Notes under the pieces: generated by a model
Told to the model about the DNA's origin: nothing
Seen by the model: the letters and a program-made list of their open reading frames with translations, nothing else
Database searches by the model: none
Translations under genes and position numbers: made by a program
Shown here: positions 11,601-24,429 of the stretch, one piece after another
How the letters are laid out: each line of letters opens with the position of its first letter
Position numbering within the stretch: position 1 is the stretch's first letter
Assembly (NCBI RefSeq): GCF_020360975.1
Contig: NW_025408673.1
Coordinates: 2,480,001 to 2,544,000 of the forward strand
Reading direction: 5' to 3'
Source of the DNA: Hirsutella rhossiliensis
Lineage: Eukaryota > Ascomycota > Sordariomycetes > Hypocreales > Ophiocordycipitaceae
Length of the DNA stretch: 64,000 nucleotides

Positions 11601-14600
11601 TTAAATCTCGTCGAGAATTGTTGTGTTATTGCGATGAACGAATCCTTCCACCTCACGTTTAGCTGATTGTCGCTAATAAACTGCGTGAGGGCGCTGTTTG
11701 GTGATGCCTTCGTCATAGCATCGGCAGGGTTATCTGCGCCGTTGACCCAACGGATTTCCGCAATATCCCTTGATTCATATGCCTGCCTCAGCGCCATGAT
11801 ATCTATCATGAGTCGCTTCTCTGTTGTGGTGCCAAGTTTGACGAGGCACTCATAGAGGCTATATGAATCTGTGCAAATGACGAGCGGATTTGCTTCAGAT
11901 CAAGGCGTTGTGCGATCGTATTGACCGTTTGCTTGATCACAAATGCGAGATCGAAGCCCGATGTCAATCCATAGATCTCTGATGCAAGAACGCTTCGAGT
12001 AACGCGCTTGCATTTAGTTGAGCTCCAATGAAGAATGTTTCCGCGGATGGAAAATGAATCGGTTGATTGCGCGGTCTCATTGGCGATGATAATCACAAAG
12101 CCGATTTGAGAGCTTAAATCCTTATTGTTGGCGAATGATCCATCGGTGAACACAAAGATCTTCGCGCTCGAGATCGATGGGTATGTAACATAGGCCACGG
12201 TCGGGATTGTTGATCTGCCATTCAATCCGCTTGTTCAAAGCCTTGAAGTCGGTATTAACGGGCTCTTGGGCTTGTGCCGCAACGGAACAATCGTATGTTG
12301 CTTCGGGTTGGCAAATCGAAGCGATATATGCCCCAGGCGCGTTGAGCAGCATAATCCTGATGCCTACTTGATGCCTGAAGATTGATCTCCTCGAGGTTTT
12401 GGGCTTGGCCCTTCTGCCTGACGATGACACAGCCATTTTGTATGGTCAGGCGGCTGCCGTTAAAGTCGCAGATGGAACCTTCTTGGAGAATCTCTTTTGG
12501 CTTGGCCTTAAAGCAGAGTTCTTTCTCCTCGATCTTGAGAAATGCATCTGTGCCAACAATGAATGTGTCATCCGTTTGCAAGGCCGCGATGCCAAACAGG
12601 TCCTTGTCGGCGATGTTGTTTGCCGTGATCAGAAGGCACGGGTCAAACGAAGAGGTTTCCATATTAAGCTTGCGGCAGTGATGGTCGTGATATGTGTTGA
12701 ACCAGTGGGCTCCTGCCTCTGCGATGCCATATAGCGGCTTCACGATTCGCAGGATTGTTCCTCTGGATATCTTCTTTTGAGTTCTTGAGGAAGGGCTGCA
12801 AGGATGACACGGGCCAGCTTGGTCTGGGATTGTGTGTATGCCATCGTGATGTCTCTGATCATGATGAACATATCCCGTGTGCAGAGAAACGGTGCTAAGG
12901 CCAAGGCCACGCGTTGTGCGGGCCGGCTGATGGTAGGGGCTTGTGTGAGGATCCCACGTTTCCCATCATCATTGTATCCTTGCACAACGAGGCGTGATTT
13001 CTCGTATGGCGTTGCAGTATTTCTTCCCTTAACCTCTCTGACCATTCGTGATTTGAAGACACGATATCCACCATGTTTATTCGCATCGAATTCTTCGGGT
13101 ACAATGACCCCAGCGGCGAGGAGGTTCGTGAGCTCGAGTGTGTCGGAAGCTTCAAATGGGAAACCGGTGCTTGTGATCTTTCCTTCAGCTCGTAGCCGCT
13201 TGGCTAGGCCGAGATGTTCCATTTCTTTTCGAACAAGAAACGCATTAGCTTCATGATGAACGATAAATTGAACGGGTGAGCAAACAATAGTGGATTCTGA
13301 TGTGCCATTTTGTGCAGCATCCTTCCTAGGTCGGCCACGCCTGCGCGGCCTCTTTGGCTCAGGGTATTCGAAAGGTTTGGGTTGGTCTTCTGTGGTAGGA
13401 AGAGGAAGAGGTTGTTGAGTTGTGGGTGGAAGGAAGAGGGTTTTGAAGAGGATGTTGTTGATCGGATTGTGTTGAGGGAAGGAGTGATTGTTGTGTTGAT
13501 GGGTCTGTGCGGCTAGGGCTAGGGTCGGGTTGCAACTGAGGAAGGAGCGATTCCGGGTGACGATAGTACGGTTGGACGCATGTACTGCGAAATTTCGCTG
13601 GTCCGTTGTCCAGGTCAACTGCGATTTCCGTATCCGTCACCTCGAGCACTTTATATGGGCCTTGCCATCCGTGCTTCTCGCGAAATACGCGAACTTCGCT
13701 TCCTAGCGCCAGGGATAGGGGCAGGCGCAACGCTGTATCAGGCCCATTACGCGTATTTAACGCGGTCTGAACCTTCCTCTGGGCGTTGATCTTCCTCAGC
13801 TCTGACATCGTTCGCCACACCGCCTTAGCTCTTGCCATTGCGGAAGGTGTAGGCGGCGAATCCATCGTCATTCGAGGCAGAGCACCGAAGACGAGGAGGG
13901 TTGGAACGAGGCCATCCGGACCGGCTGTGTCGTTGACAGCCTTGAAAGCCATTTGAAGGACTTGATCAGGGCTCACGGTATCCTTCAGCTCTGCCTTTAA
14001 TATATCATATGCTCTTCGGACGGGCACATGATACTTCTCAACCTTCCCAACAGCCCAATGTGCTTCCACAGGCACCTGATGACACGTTATTCCCATCAAT
14101 TTCGCTTCTGCTTGGAACTCGGCAGCAGCGAAATTCGTGCCTGCGTCATGAGTGATCACATCGGGTGGTCCAAGGTATGTATCCATCCAACATTGTTTCA
14201 ACGCGAGCCACGTTTCCTTGGCCGTCATGTTGATAGGAATCTCCCTGCCTGATAGGCAGTGGCTTGATCAACAACATGGAGGACTGGTCTGCCACCCAAT
14301 GTCATGACATCAACGATGACTTCGTAATTGAAGTCACAATCATCCTTCAAGCTGAACTTGAACCTTCGTGGCGGGTCGGGTTTTATCTGACAGTAGTGGC
14401 AGAACTTCTTTATCATTTTCAGAGCTTCGATTTTCACATCATGGCCAGCCGAATTCAGCAGCTTGTGCAGCCGATACACGGATGGATGACCAAAACGCGT
14501 GTGGAGGCGCCGCAATTCAGCCTCCGTGAGATATGCCACTGATGCCTCTTGTTTCCGCAAGAAGAACCACGCGTGACCCCATCTTCGAATCACTGGAACG

Positions 14601-16684
14601 CTCACACCATTGCCAACGAGCTCGTTCGTGACGTTATTTAAATATACGCCGAGCCGATCCATATCAGCTAGGCATAGGAGGAATGGCGTTGGCACGTTGA
14701 CTATATGAAAATCAACCTCTCCCACTGGTGTGTTCAAGGTGATCACGCCAAGTGGTGTTTCCAATCTTCCTGCACCAAATCTAACTGGTTCGGGCTTGCG
14801 ATCATCACGGAATTGGACTGGGGGCATCTCTCGTTGGAGAGCACGCAGTTGTTCGATTCCTCCCGTCGATATGCATGCCGCACCTGTGTCCGGCATGATT
14901 CCTTGGAACGAGTCTTGAGAGTAACGATCTAGTATGAATTGTGTGGGTTCGTCACTGTTGAATAACTTGATGCCTACTGGAGAGATCCGATGATGGAAAG
15001 CTTCGTTGGACAGAAGGTCGCAGCAGCGTAGAACGATTCATAAGGGTCAGAGAGTCAGAATCATCGGATTCCTCGGTTCTCGAGTCATCCTGATCCTGTG
15101 ATTCCCTTCATAGTCAGCCAAGAACATAGCATACGAACGAGATTGACCGTGGAAGCCTCTCTCGTAGATACTTCTCTTTGGCTGCTTTTCTCGTTTTCAG
15201 GATGTCTCGTTGAGAAACAACCTTCCTTGCCGCAAACGTAGCATTTCTTCTTCCAATTTGGCTGACGCCTTTGTGATTGACCTCTTGTTCCGCCGGAATT
15301 TCGCTGAAATTTGCGATCCACGAAGTGCTGATCATGTCCTCTATCCAGGTCTTGGGGATATTGGCCACTGGGTTGTTCAGATCGTTCATCTTGCATGGCA
15401 GATAGCGATGATCGAAGCTGTGATGCCAATCCCTCAAATGTAGGTGCGGGAGAGTATATCGCGAGTCGGAATTCAGGCACACCACGGCACGCCCTGAGCG
15501 TTGCATCGATCAGGCCACCTTCGCCGCCAGACTTATCCCCGAGTGCTCTCCTACAGAGCCGCAATTTCGTAAGAAGGGCCTGGAGGACCTCGTCAGATGA
15601 CTTACCGGGCATCTCAGCCCGAAGTCGGCTGAAGGTGAGGTGCTCCAGTGGGTATGATACATCTTCTGGTTGATTTCGGTGTCAAAGTGCTCTTTCATCT
15701 TCTGATACATCTCAGCGAAGGTTAAATCAGTGCTGATTTCGTGTAGAAAGAAGGACTGAGCTTCCTGGCCAGAATCGAAGGAAAACACCATGGAATTTAG
15801 ACGGAGGAATGTTTGCTTGACGGCACACGCTCATGAATTTCCGGATCTTGTCATCGAAGATATCGTATGGTTCGCCGGTATAGGCTAGTTTCTTGTCCCA
15901 TATCTTAATGAATCTAATCGTGAGATCGGCCTCAACTTCCTCGTTCTCGAATCGAACAGGTGGAATGCTCGTGTATGCATCTCGGAAGTTGGTAGTCCGT
16001 ACGGGGAGCGTCTGCTGATACCGAGGGATTCGCGCCATTGATGCTGAGGCTCTTGCTGAGCGGGTTGATGGGTCTCAATGATCTGAGGATTCCGGTTCCG
16101 CCGGTCGGGTAATAGTTGGCTGCTGGATTACTACCGGTGCCGGTGACGATATAGCCGCTTTAACAGTTCCTTGGAGCAGCTTCTGTTTCACCTTATATGC
16201 CACGGTGTTTTCAGCAACCTCTTGACCAAGCAACTCGTTCTCATCCCATTCAGGAAGTTCGTTACTTGTTAGAAGGCCACATAAAGCTCGAGAGATGCTA
16301 GAGTTGGCCTTGCCCATATAGATCCCCCTAATTCTGAGAAGCGTCCGGAGTCTTGATCTAAGGCGTGGGTTGATTAGTTCGAAGTCATCATAGCTCCATC
16401 CCGTGAAGTCGTTATACAGATCCCCAAGCAGGGCAATTCCGTGGTTACGTTTATCCACCGTGTATGTTGCCACACAGCCTAAGAAGAAGCTGTTGCGGTG
16501 GACAAGGAGGAGCTCTGGGTGATAGGTTCGTTGAGGAAATCCGCGTCGAAATGCCTGATCGGGAGTGAAGGAGCTCCACGATCGTCAGGTTCCGTTCAAC
16601 GAGTTGCCTGTCTTCGAGAGACACGTTGGCCGGGGTATCCTGGGCTGTTGCCGGGGCTAGTGCGGCAGATGAATTGTCAGACAT
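11601..16684 (-). pseudogene. Copia Gag-Pol polyprotein, copy 1, frame broken by small indels
   Basis: From ATG 16684 the product begins MSDNSSAALAP and continues, with frame changes, through a zinc knuckle CYVCGKEGCFSTRH (a Cys-x2-Cys-x4-Cys-x4-His spacing instead of the usual CCHC), an aspartic protease site PDTGAA, and a GAG-pre-integrase histidine/cysteine finger (HTRFGH...HYC). Next come integrase residues in VDVMTLGG, THDAGTNF and EAHWAVGKVEKYH, RT blocks around KPLYGIAEAGAHWFN and LQTDDTF (the family normally has YVDD), and an RNase H start VFTDGSF. Frames shift at several single-base gaps, often in short homopolymers, so as written it is non-coding. At several of these sites copy 2 keeps the missing base. 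Confidence 0.9.
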
Positions 16685-16951
16685 ATTGACAGGCTGTGTG
16701 CTGAGAAACAGGGCACAGGGTGTCAATGAGGTTATCAATGTGCGATAGGGCACGCCTAAGGGTCGCTGATGACAGCAAAGCTTAGGCACGGTTGGATAAC
16801 TAGAGTGGGCTCTGATGCAGAGTCTTCGTAGCAATCCGCGCGTTGTAGCAACTATCCTACCGTCAGGAGCTCGCTTTGCAGAGCGTGACGATAGGTTAGC
16901 TCTCTTCCGTCTTGCTGTTCTGTGTCACCTTTGCCGGGCGACACTGATCAG

Positions 16952-17151
16952 TGTGGACAGGCTCTTCACTGCAGTGAGGTTATTCGAACTGGTTCAATTG
17001 GTTATATCTTGTGTAACTAGGGAAACGTGTCCCATACAAACTGTGTGCAAAGACCTTCCTCCCTGTGTCTCACCTCTTACTCGCACGTGACTAGCGCGGT
17101 CGATTAGTTATACGTGCGCGATCGGTGCCTAGTGCACAGGTGGATCCAACA
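16952..17151 (-). repeat. 5' LTR of copia copy 1
   Basis: Identical by eye to 11062-11261. On the element strand the leader immediately after it runs into CTGATCAGTGTCGCCCGGC, where the primer-binding site should lie. Confidence 0.95.
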
Positions 17152-17785
17152 AACGTACCTATAATCATGACCAATCTACAAATTATTTTTTTCTTGAGAC
17201 ATTACCCAGGCAATGTGTTTCAGCTGTGGACTGGGTCAGCTTATAACATAGCAAGTCAGCCCCGTTCCGATGCTGGCTTGGCAATCCTGTCTTAGAATGC
17301 AACATGTACGGTGAGTGGCTGCGGTGAGTAACTTACATCTGACGAAAACCTCAGCCCAGGTGGGAGAGGGTGATGCTCTCTGTCTTCTTTCCTGCGTTTG
17401 ATCTACTGCACGCAGTCCCCACCGATCAGCTCCGTGCCTCTCTCATACAAAGAGACAGGGCCACAGTCAAAGATGCTTAATTTCCTTCTTTTTCTATGTC
17501 GGGTGCATCACCTACAAATAGCATAATTGATGAAGAGTCCAATGCCGCTCCAATAGATGGGTCGAGTAGCCTCGGCACGCTTGCTGCATGCCGGCCCACT
17601 TCTCCAGAGGCTGTAGCCGAGGCATGAAGCCGGCCGTTTCTTATTCTTATTCCATACTGCTATCTAGTCATCTTTATCCTATTTAGTGGCTCTAGCTGTA
17701 CGAGATAAGATGATTTGCAATGGCAGCTATAGCGATAATATATATTAAACTTTTATTTCAAATATATAGAGCTAATGTCGCTGAC
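17152..17785. other. Single-copy spacer between the two copia elements, in inverted state
   Basis: This 634-bp stretch starts AACGT and ends CTGAC. Reverse-complemented it would start GTCAG and end ACGTT, exactly matching the outer flanks of copy 1 (GTCAG at 11057-11061) and copy 2 (ACGTT at 23852-23856). Both elements therefore gain perfect 5-bp target duplications only if the spacer is turned round. A 43-codon open frame (17496-17627) is present but has no recognisable relatives; the sequence may be promoter or exon remnant of the interrupted locus. AT content rises towards the right end. Confidence 0.85.
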
Positions 17786-17985
17786 TGTTGGATCCACCTG
17801 TGCACTAGGCACCGATCGCGCACGTATAACTAATCGACCGCGCTAGTCACGTGCGAGTAAGAGGTGAGACACAGGGAGGAAGGTCTTTGCACACAGTTTG
17901 TATGGGACACGTTTCCCTAGTTACACAAGATATAACCAATTGAACCAGTTCGAATAACCTCACTGCAGTGAAGAGCCTGTCCACA
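17786..17985 (+). repeat. 5' LTR of copia copy 2
   Basis: A 200-bp repeat bounded by TGTTGG and CCACA, identical by eye to the other three LTR copies in the window. Confidence 0.95.
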
Positions 17986-18252
17986 CTGATCAGTGTCGCC
18001 CGGCAAAGGTGACACAGAACAGCAAGACGGAAGAGAGCTAACCTATCGTCACGCTCTGCAAAGCGAGCTCCTGACGGTAGGATAGTTGCTACAACGCGCG
18101 GATTGCTACGAAGACTCTGCATCAGAGCCCACTCTAGTTATCCAACCGTGCCTAAGCTTTGCTGTCATCAGCGACCCTTAGGCGTGCCCTATCGCACATT
18201 GATAACCTCATTGACACCCTGTGCCCTGTTTCTCAGCACACAGCCTGTCAAT

Positions 18253-21200
18253 ATGTCTGACAATTCATCTGCCGCACTAGCCCCGGCAACAGCCCAGGAT
18301 ACCCCGGCCAACGTGTCTCTCGAAGACAGGCAACTCGTTGAACGGAACCTGACGATCGTGGAGCTCCTTCACTCCCGATCAGGCATTTCGACGCGGATTT
18401 CCTCAACGAACCTATCACCCAGAGCTCCTCCCTTGTCCACCGCAACAGCTTCTTCTTAGGCTGTGTGGCAACATACACGGTGGATAAACGTAACCACGGA
18501 ATTGCCCTGCTTGGGGATCTGTATAACGACTTCACGGGATGGAGCTATGATGACTTCGAACTAATCAACCCACGCCTTAGATCAAGACTCCGGACGCTTC
18601 TCAGAATTAGGGGGATCTATATGGGCAAGGCCAACTCTAGCATCTCTCGAGCTTTATGTGGCCTTCTAACAAGTAACGAACTTCCTGAATGGGATGAGAA
18701 CGAGTTGCTTGGTCAAGAGGTTGCTGAAAACACCGTGGCATATAAGGTGAAACAGAAGCTGCTCCAAGGAACTGTTAAAGCGGCTATATCGTCACCGGCA
18801 CCGGTAGTAATCCAGCAGCCAACTATTACCCGACCGGCGGAACCGGAATCCTCAGATCATTGAGACCCATCAACCCGCTCAGCAAGAGCCTCAGCATCAA
18901 TGGCGCGAATCCCTCGGTATCAGCAGACGCTCCCGTACGGACTACCAACTTCCGAGATGCATACACGAGCATTCCACCTGTTCGATTCGAGAACGAGGAA
19001 GTTGAGGCCGATCTCACGATTAGATTCATTAAGATATGGGACAAGAAACTAGCCTATACCGGCGAACCATACGATATCTTCGATGACAAGATCCGAAATT
19101 CATGAGCGTGTGCCGTCAAGCAAACATTCCTCCGTCTAAATTCCATGGTGTTTTCCTTCGATTCTGGCCAGGAAGCTCAGTCCTTCTTTCTACACGAAAT
19201 CAGCACTGATTTAACCTTCGCTGAGATGTATCAGAAGATGAAAGAGCACTTTGACACCGAAATCAACCAGAAGATGTATCATACCCACTGGACCTCACCT
19301 TCAGCCGACTTCGGGCTGAGATGCCCGGTAAGTCATCTGACGAGGTCCTCCAGGCCCTTCTTACGAAATTGCGGCTCTGTAGGAGAGCACTCGGGATAAG
19401 TCTGGCGGCGAAGGTGGCCTGATCGATGCAACGCTCAGGGCGTGCCGTGGTGTGCCTGAATTCCGACTCGCGATATACTCCCGCACCTACATTTGAGGGA
19501 TTGGCATCACAGCTTCGATCATCGCTATCTGCCATGCAAGATGAACGATCTGAACAACCCAGTGGCCAATATCCCCAAGACCTGGATAGAGGACATGATC
19601 AGCACTTCGTGGATCGCAAATTTCAGCGAAATTCCGGCGGAACAAGAGGTCAATCACAAAGGCGTCAGCCAAATTGGAAGAAGAAATGCTACGTTTGCGG
19701 CAAGGAAGGTTGTTTCTCAACGAGACATCCTGAAAACGAGAGAAAAGCAGCCAAAGAGAAGTATCTACGAGAGAGAGGCTTCCACGGTCAATCTCGTTCG
19801 TATGCTATGTTCTTGGCTGACTATGAAGGAATCACAGGATCAGGATGACTCGAGAACCGAGGAATCCGATGATTCTGACTCCTCTGACCCTTATGAATCG
19901 TTCTACGCTGCTGCGACCTTCTGTCCAACGAAGCTTTCCATCATCGGATCTCTCCAGTAGGCATCAAGTTATTCAACAGTGACGAACCCACACAATTCAT
20001 ACTAGATCGTTACTCTCAAGACTCGTTCCAAGGAATCATGCCGGACACAGGTGCGGCATGCATATCGACGGGAGGAATCGAACAACTGCGTGCTCTCCAA
20101 CGAGAGATGCCCCCAGTCCAATTCCGTGATGATCGCAAGCCCGAACCAGTTAGATTTGGTGCAGGAAGATTGAAACACCACTTGGCGTGATCACCTTGAA
20201 CACACCAGTGGGAGAGGTTGATTTTCATATAGTCAACGTGCCAACGCCATTCCTCCTATGCCTAGCTGATATGGATCGGCTCGGCGTATATTTAAATAAC
20301 GTCACGAACGAGCTCGTTGGCAATGGTGTGAGCGTTCCAGTGATTCGAAGATGGGGTCACGCGTGGTTCTTCTTGCGGAAACAAGAGGCATCAGTGGCAT
20401 ATCTCACGGAGGCTGAATTGCGGCGCCTCCACACGCGTTTTGGTCATCCATCCGTGTATCGGCTGCACAAGCTGCTGAATTCGGCTGGCCATGATGTGGA
20501 AATCGAAGCTCTGGAAATGATCAAGAAGTTCTGCCACTACTGTCAGATGAAATCCGACCCGCCACGAAGGTTCAAGTTCAGCTTGAAGGATGATTGTGAC
20601 TTCAATTACGAAGTCATCGTTGATGTCATGACATTGGGTGGCAGACCAGTCCTCCATGTTGTTGATCAAGCCACTGCCTATCAGGCAGGAGACTCCTATC
20701 CAACATGACGGCCAAGGAAACGTGGCTCGCGTTGAAACAATGTTGGATGGATACATACCTTGGACCACCCGATGTGATCACTCATGACGCAGGCACGAAT
20801 TTCGCTGCTGCCGAGTTCCAAGCAGAAGCGAAATTGATGGGAATAACGTGTCATCAGGTGCCTGTGGAAGCACATTGGGCTGTTGGGAAGGTTGAGAAGT
20901 ATCATGTGCCCGTCCGAAGAGCATATGATATATTAAAGGCAGAGCTGAAGGATACCGTGAGCCCTGATCAAGTCCTTCAAATGGCTTTCAAGGCTGTCAA
21001 CGACACAGCCGGTCCGGATGGCCTCGTTCCAACCCTCCTCGTCTTCGGTGCTCTGCCTCGAATGACGATGGATTCGCCGCCTACACCTTCCGCAATGGCA
21101 AGAGCTAAGGCGGTGTGGCGAACGATGTCAGAGCTGAGGAAGATCAACGCCCAGAGGAAGGTTCAGACCGCGTTAAATACGCGTAATGGGCCTGATACAG

Positions 21201-23315
21201 CGTTGCGCCTGCCCCTATCCCTGGCGCTAGGAAGCGAAGTTCGCGTATTTCGCGAGAAGCACGGATGGCAAGGCCCATATAAAGTGCTCGAGGTGACGGA
21301 TACGGAAATCGCAGTTGACCTGGACAACGGACCAGCGAAATTTCGCAGTACATGCGTCCAACCGTACTATCGTCACCCGGAATCGCTCCTTCCTCAGTTG
21401 CAACCCGACCCTAGCCCTAGCCGCACAGACCCATCAACACAACAATCACTCCTTCCTCAACACAATCCGATCAACAACATCCTCTTCAAAACCCTCTTCC
21501 CTTCCACCCACAACTCAACAACCTCTTCCTCTTCCTACCACAGAAGACCAACCCAAACCTTTCGAATACCCTGAGCCAAAGAGGCCGCGCAGGCGTGGCC
21601 GACCTAGGAAGGATGCTGCAAAATGGCACATCAGAATCCACTATTGTTTGCTCACCCGTTCAATTTATCGTTCATCATGAAGCTAATGCGTTTCTTGTTC
21701 GAAAAAATGGAACATCTCGGCCTAGCCAAGCGGCTACGAGCTGAAGGAAAGATCACAAGCACCGGTTTCCCATTTGAAGCTTCCGACACACTCGAGCTCA
21801 CGAACCTCCTCGCCGCTGGGGTCATTGTACCCGAAGAATTCGATGCGAATAAACATGGTGGATATCGTGTCTTCAAATCACGAATGGTCAGAGAGGTTAA
21901 GGGAAGAAATACTGCAACGCCATACGAGAAATCACGCCTCGTTGTGCAAGGATACAATGATGATGGGAAACGTGGGATCCTCACAAAGCCCCTACCATCA
22001 GCCGGCCCGCACAACGCGTGGCCTTGGCCTTAGCACCGTTTCTCTGCACACGGGATATGTTCATCATGATCAGAGACATCACGATGGCATACACACAATC
22101 CCAGACCAAGCTGGCCCGTGTCATCCTTGCAGCCCTTCCTCAAGAACTCAAAAGAAGATATCCAGAGGAACAATCCTGCGAATCGTGAAGCCGCTATATG
22201 GCATCGCAGAGGCAGGAGCCCACTGGTTCAACACATATCACGACCATCACTGCCGCAAGCTTAATATGGAAACCTCTTCGTTTGACCCGTGCCTTCTGAT
22301 CACGGCAAACAACATCGCCGACAAGGACCTGTTTGGCATCGCGGCCTTGCAAACGGATGACACATTCATTGTTGGCACAGATGCATTTCTCAAGATCGAG
22401 GAGAAAGAACTCTGCTTTAAGGCCAAGCCAAAAGAGATTCTCCAAGAAGGTTCCATCTGCGACTTTAACGGCAGCCGCCTGACCATACAAAATGGCTGTG
22501 TCATCGTCAGGCAGAAGGGCCAAGCCCAAAACCTCGAGGAGATCAATCTTCAGGCATCAAGTAGGCATCAGGATTATGCTGCTCAACGCGCCCGGGGCAT
22601 ATATCGCTTCGATTTGCCAACCCGAAGCAACATACGATTGTTCCGTTGCGGCACAAGCCCAAGAGCCCTTCAAGGCTTTGAACAAGCGGATTGAATGGCA
22701 GATCAACAATCCCGACCGTGGCCTATGTTACATACCCATCGATCTCGAGAGCGCGAAGATCTTTGTGTTCACCGATGGATCATTCGCCAACAATAAGGAT
22801 TTAAGCTCTCAAATCGGCTTTGTGATTATCATCGCCAATGAGACCGCGCAATCAACCGATTCATTTTCCATCCGCGGAAACATTCTTCATTGAAGCTCAA
22901 CTAAATGCAAGCGCGTTACTCGAAGCGTTCTTGCATCAGAGATCTATGGATTGACATCGGGCTTCGATCTCGCATTTGTGATCAAGCAAACGGTCAATAC
23001 GATCGCACAACGCCTTGATCTGAAGCAAATCCCGCTCGTCATTTGCACAGATTCATATAGCCTCTATGAGTGCCTCGTCAAACTTGGCACCACAACAGAG
23101 AAGCGACTCATGATAGATATCATGGCGCTGAGGCAGCATATGAATCAAGGGATATTGCGGAAATCCGTTGGGTCAACGGCGCAGATAACCCTGCCGATGC
23201 TATGACGAAGGCATCACCAAACAGCCTCACGCAGTTTATTAGCGACAATCAGCTAAACGTGAGGGTGGAAGGATTCGTTCATCGCAATAACACAACAATT
23301 CTCGACGAGATTTAA
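18253..23315 (+). pseudogene. Copia Gag-Pol polyprotein, copy 2, frame broken by small indels
   Basis: The domain order is the same as in copy 1: Gag from ATG 18253, zinc knuckle near 19690, protease PDTGAA near 20045, integrase motifs between about 20600 and 20900, RT motifs between about 21850 and 22370, and RNase H near 22760. Breaks differ from those in copy 1. A G is missing near 20171 (AGATTGAAAC against AGATTGGAAAC), a G is missing near 20690, and an in-frame TGA occurs near 22893 where copy 1 has TGG. A frame change early in Gag (near 18390) is shared by both copies and is therefore ancestral or reflects translational frameshifting. Confidence 0.9.
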
Positions 23316-23651
23316 TCGGTTTTTCGTTCCCTTCTTCTGCTTTACCGTCGTTCTTTTATTCCATTCACATTAACGAGGAGATCCTCGTGTCCATATTCCA
23401 ACGTGGGACCGATGGAATCAGCTAGCGCATCCGGCGCTCGAAATGCGGCCCATGATGGCGTGTGGCAGAACACACCCAGTGTGGGGAGGAGAGCTACAGT
23501 CAGAGCACACTATCCAACATAGTGATGCATCGTGGTAGGAGTTTGTTGGTGTTCTTGTTCGTGTTTTTCCTATCTCATCTTAATTCGCTGTGTTTGGTGT
23601 GTTTTGGTGGATTGATTAGTGCGCGATCATCGATTTAGAAAGAGGTTCCAG

Positions 23652-23851
23652 TGTTGGATCCACCTGTGCACTAGGCACCGATCGCGCACGTATAACTAAT
23701 CGACCGCGCTAGTCACGTGCGAGTAAGAGGTGAGACACAGGGAGGAAGGTCTTTGCACACAGTTTGTATGGGACACGTTTCCCTAGTTACACAAGATATA
23801 ACCAATTGAACCAGTTCGAATAACCTCACTGCAGTGAAGAGCCTGTCCACA
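23652..23851 (+). repeat. 3' LTR of copia copy 2
   Basis: A 200-bp repeat that follows the purine tract AGAAAGAGGTTCCAG and ends CTGTCCACA at 23851, after which ACGTT begins. Confidence 0.95.
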
Positions 23852-23856
23852 ACGTT

Positions 23857-24280
23857 CGGATAATGCTACTGGTAGTGTGCATAGAAACGAATAGAGCTTA
23901 AGGACAGAAGGCAGCGGTTACATTGTCGCTCGGTTTGTAATATGTGCAGATACAAGCGATCTTGTGTTATTACGATTATTAGGTACCGAATGACTAAAAA
24001 GCTACAAATCAGGCCATTGGTGGCCAGCTATGAAGTATCTATTGAAAATACCTGACTTTCGCGGCAACCTGCTCCTCAGAAGATTGTGCCCAAGGTCAGG
24101 CGGCCCATGCGATGGTCTAGAACTCTAGATCAAGGTGTAGGGTTGTAGTGTACAAGTTAGTCGCTGATCCCCAGCCCCGTCGACTGCAATCCTAAGACAG
24201 CAAGAGGAAATAACTTAATTATGGCCCATCTGGATTCACAAACCGCGTGGAGTACGAAGTACGGGTAAAGATCGGCATTA
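23857..24280. other. Intergenic stretch between copia copy 2 and the pogo-type transposon
   Basis: About 420 bp of unique-looking sequence without a supported gene. It ends in the TA dinucleotide (24279-24280) that serves as target site of the neighbouring DNA transposon. Confidence 0.5.
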
Positions 24281-24324
24281 AGGGATTTTCCGGTGATCTG
24301 CCGGATCTGGCGATTCGCCGGATT
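24281..24324 (+). repeat. Left terminal inverted repeat of the pogo-type element
   Basis: A 44-bp repeat containing internal copies of GATCTGCCGGATCTGG; it pairs with 26350-26393. Confidence 0.88.
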
Positions 24325-24429
24325 TTGGGCTCATTGCATTCCAGCAAAGAACTGAGAATAACTTCACGAATACTATTTGAATTGTTCTAAAATCTTATAA
24401 GAGCAGTTAATAATGCTCAAAGATTCCAC

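Larger units (their letters stand above)
11062..17151 (-). mobile_element. Ty1/copia LTR retrotransposon, copy 1
   Basis: This is a 6090-bp element with two 200-bp LTRs that begin TGTTGGATCC and end CTGTCCACA on the element's own (minus) strand. A purine-rich tract (AGAAAGAGGTTCCAG) precedes the 3' LTR. The internal part encodes Gag, protease, integrase, RT and RNase H in that order, the copia order. It is over 95 percent identical by eye to copy 2 at 17786-23851 and lies in the opposite orientation. Left flank is GTCAG and right flank AACGT, so it has no matching target duplication of its own; see the spacer entry. It shows no RIP-like AT bias, so it is young compared with the AT-rich blocks. 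Confidence 0.95.
17786..23851 (+). mobile_element. Ty1/copia LTR retrotransposon, copy 2
   Basis: A 6066-bp element with 200-bp LTRs (17786-17985 and 23652-23851), the same family as copy 1 but on the plus strand, so the pair forms a 6-kb inverted repeat. The polypurine tract ends at 23651. It is about 24 bp shorter than copy 1, mostly through one- to few-base gaps. Left flank is CTGAC and right flank ACGTT. It shows no RIP-like bias despite being a long, near-identical duplicate. Confidence 0.95.

Noticed and set aside
17496..17627. 43-codon frame with ATG in the copia spacer
   Set aside because: Too short, no recognisable relatives, and no splice-linked continuation.
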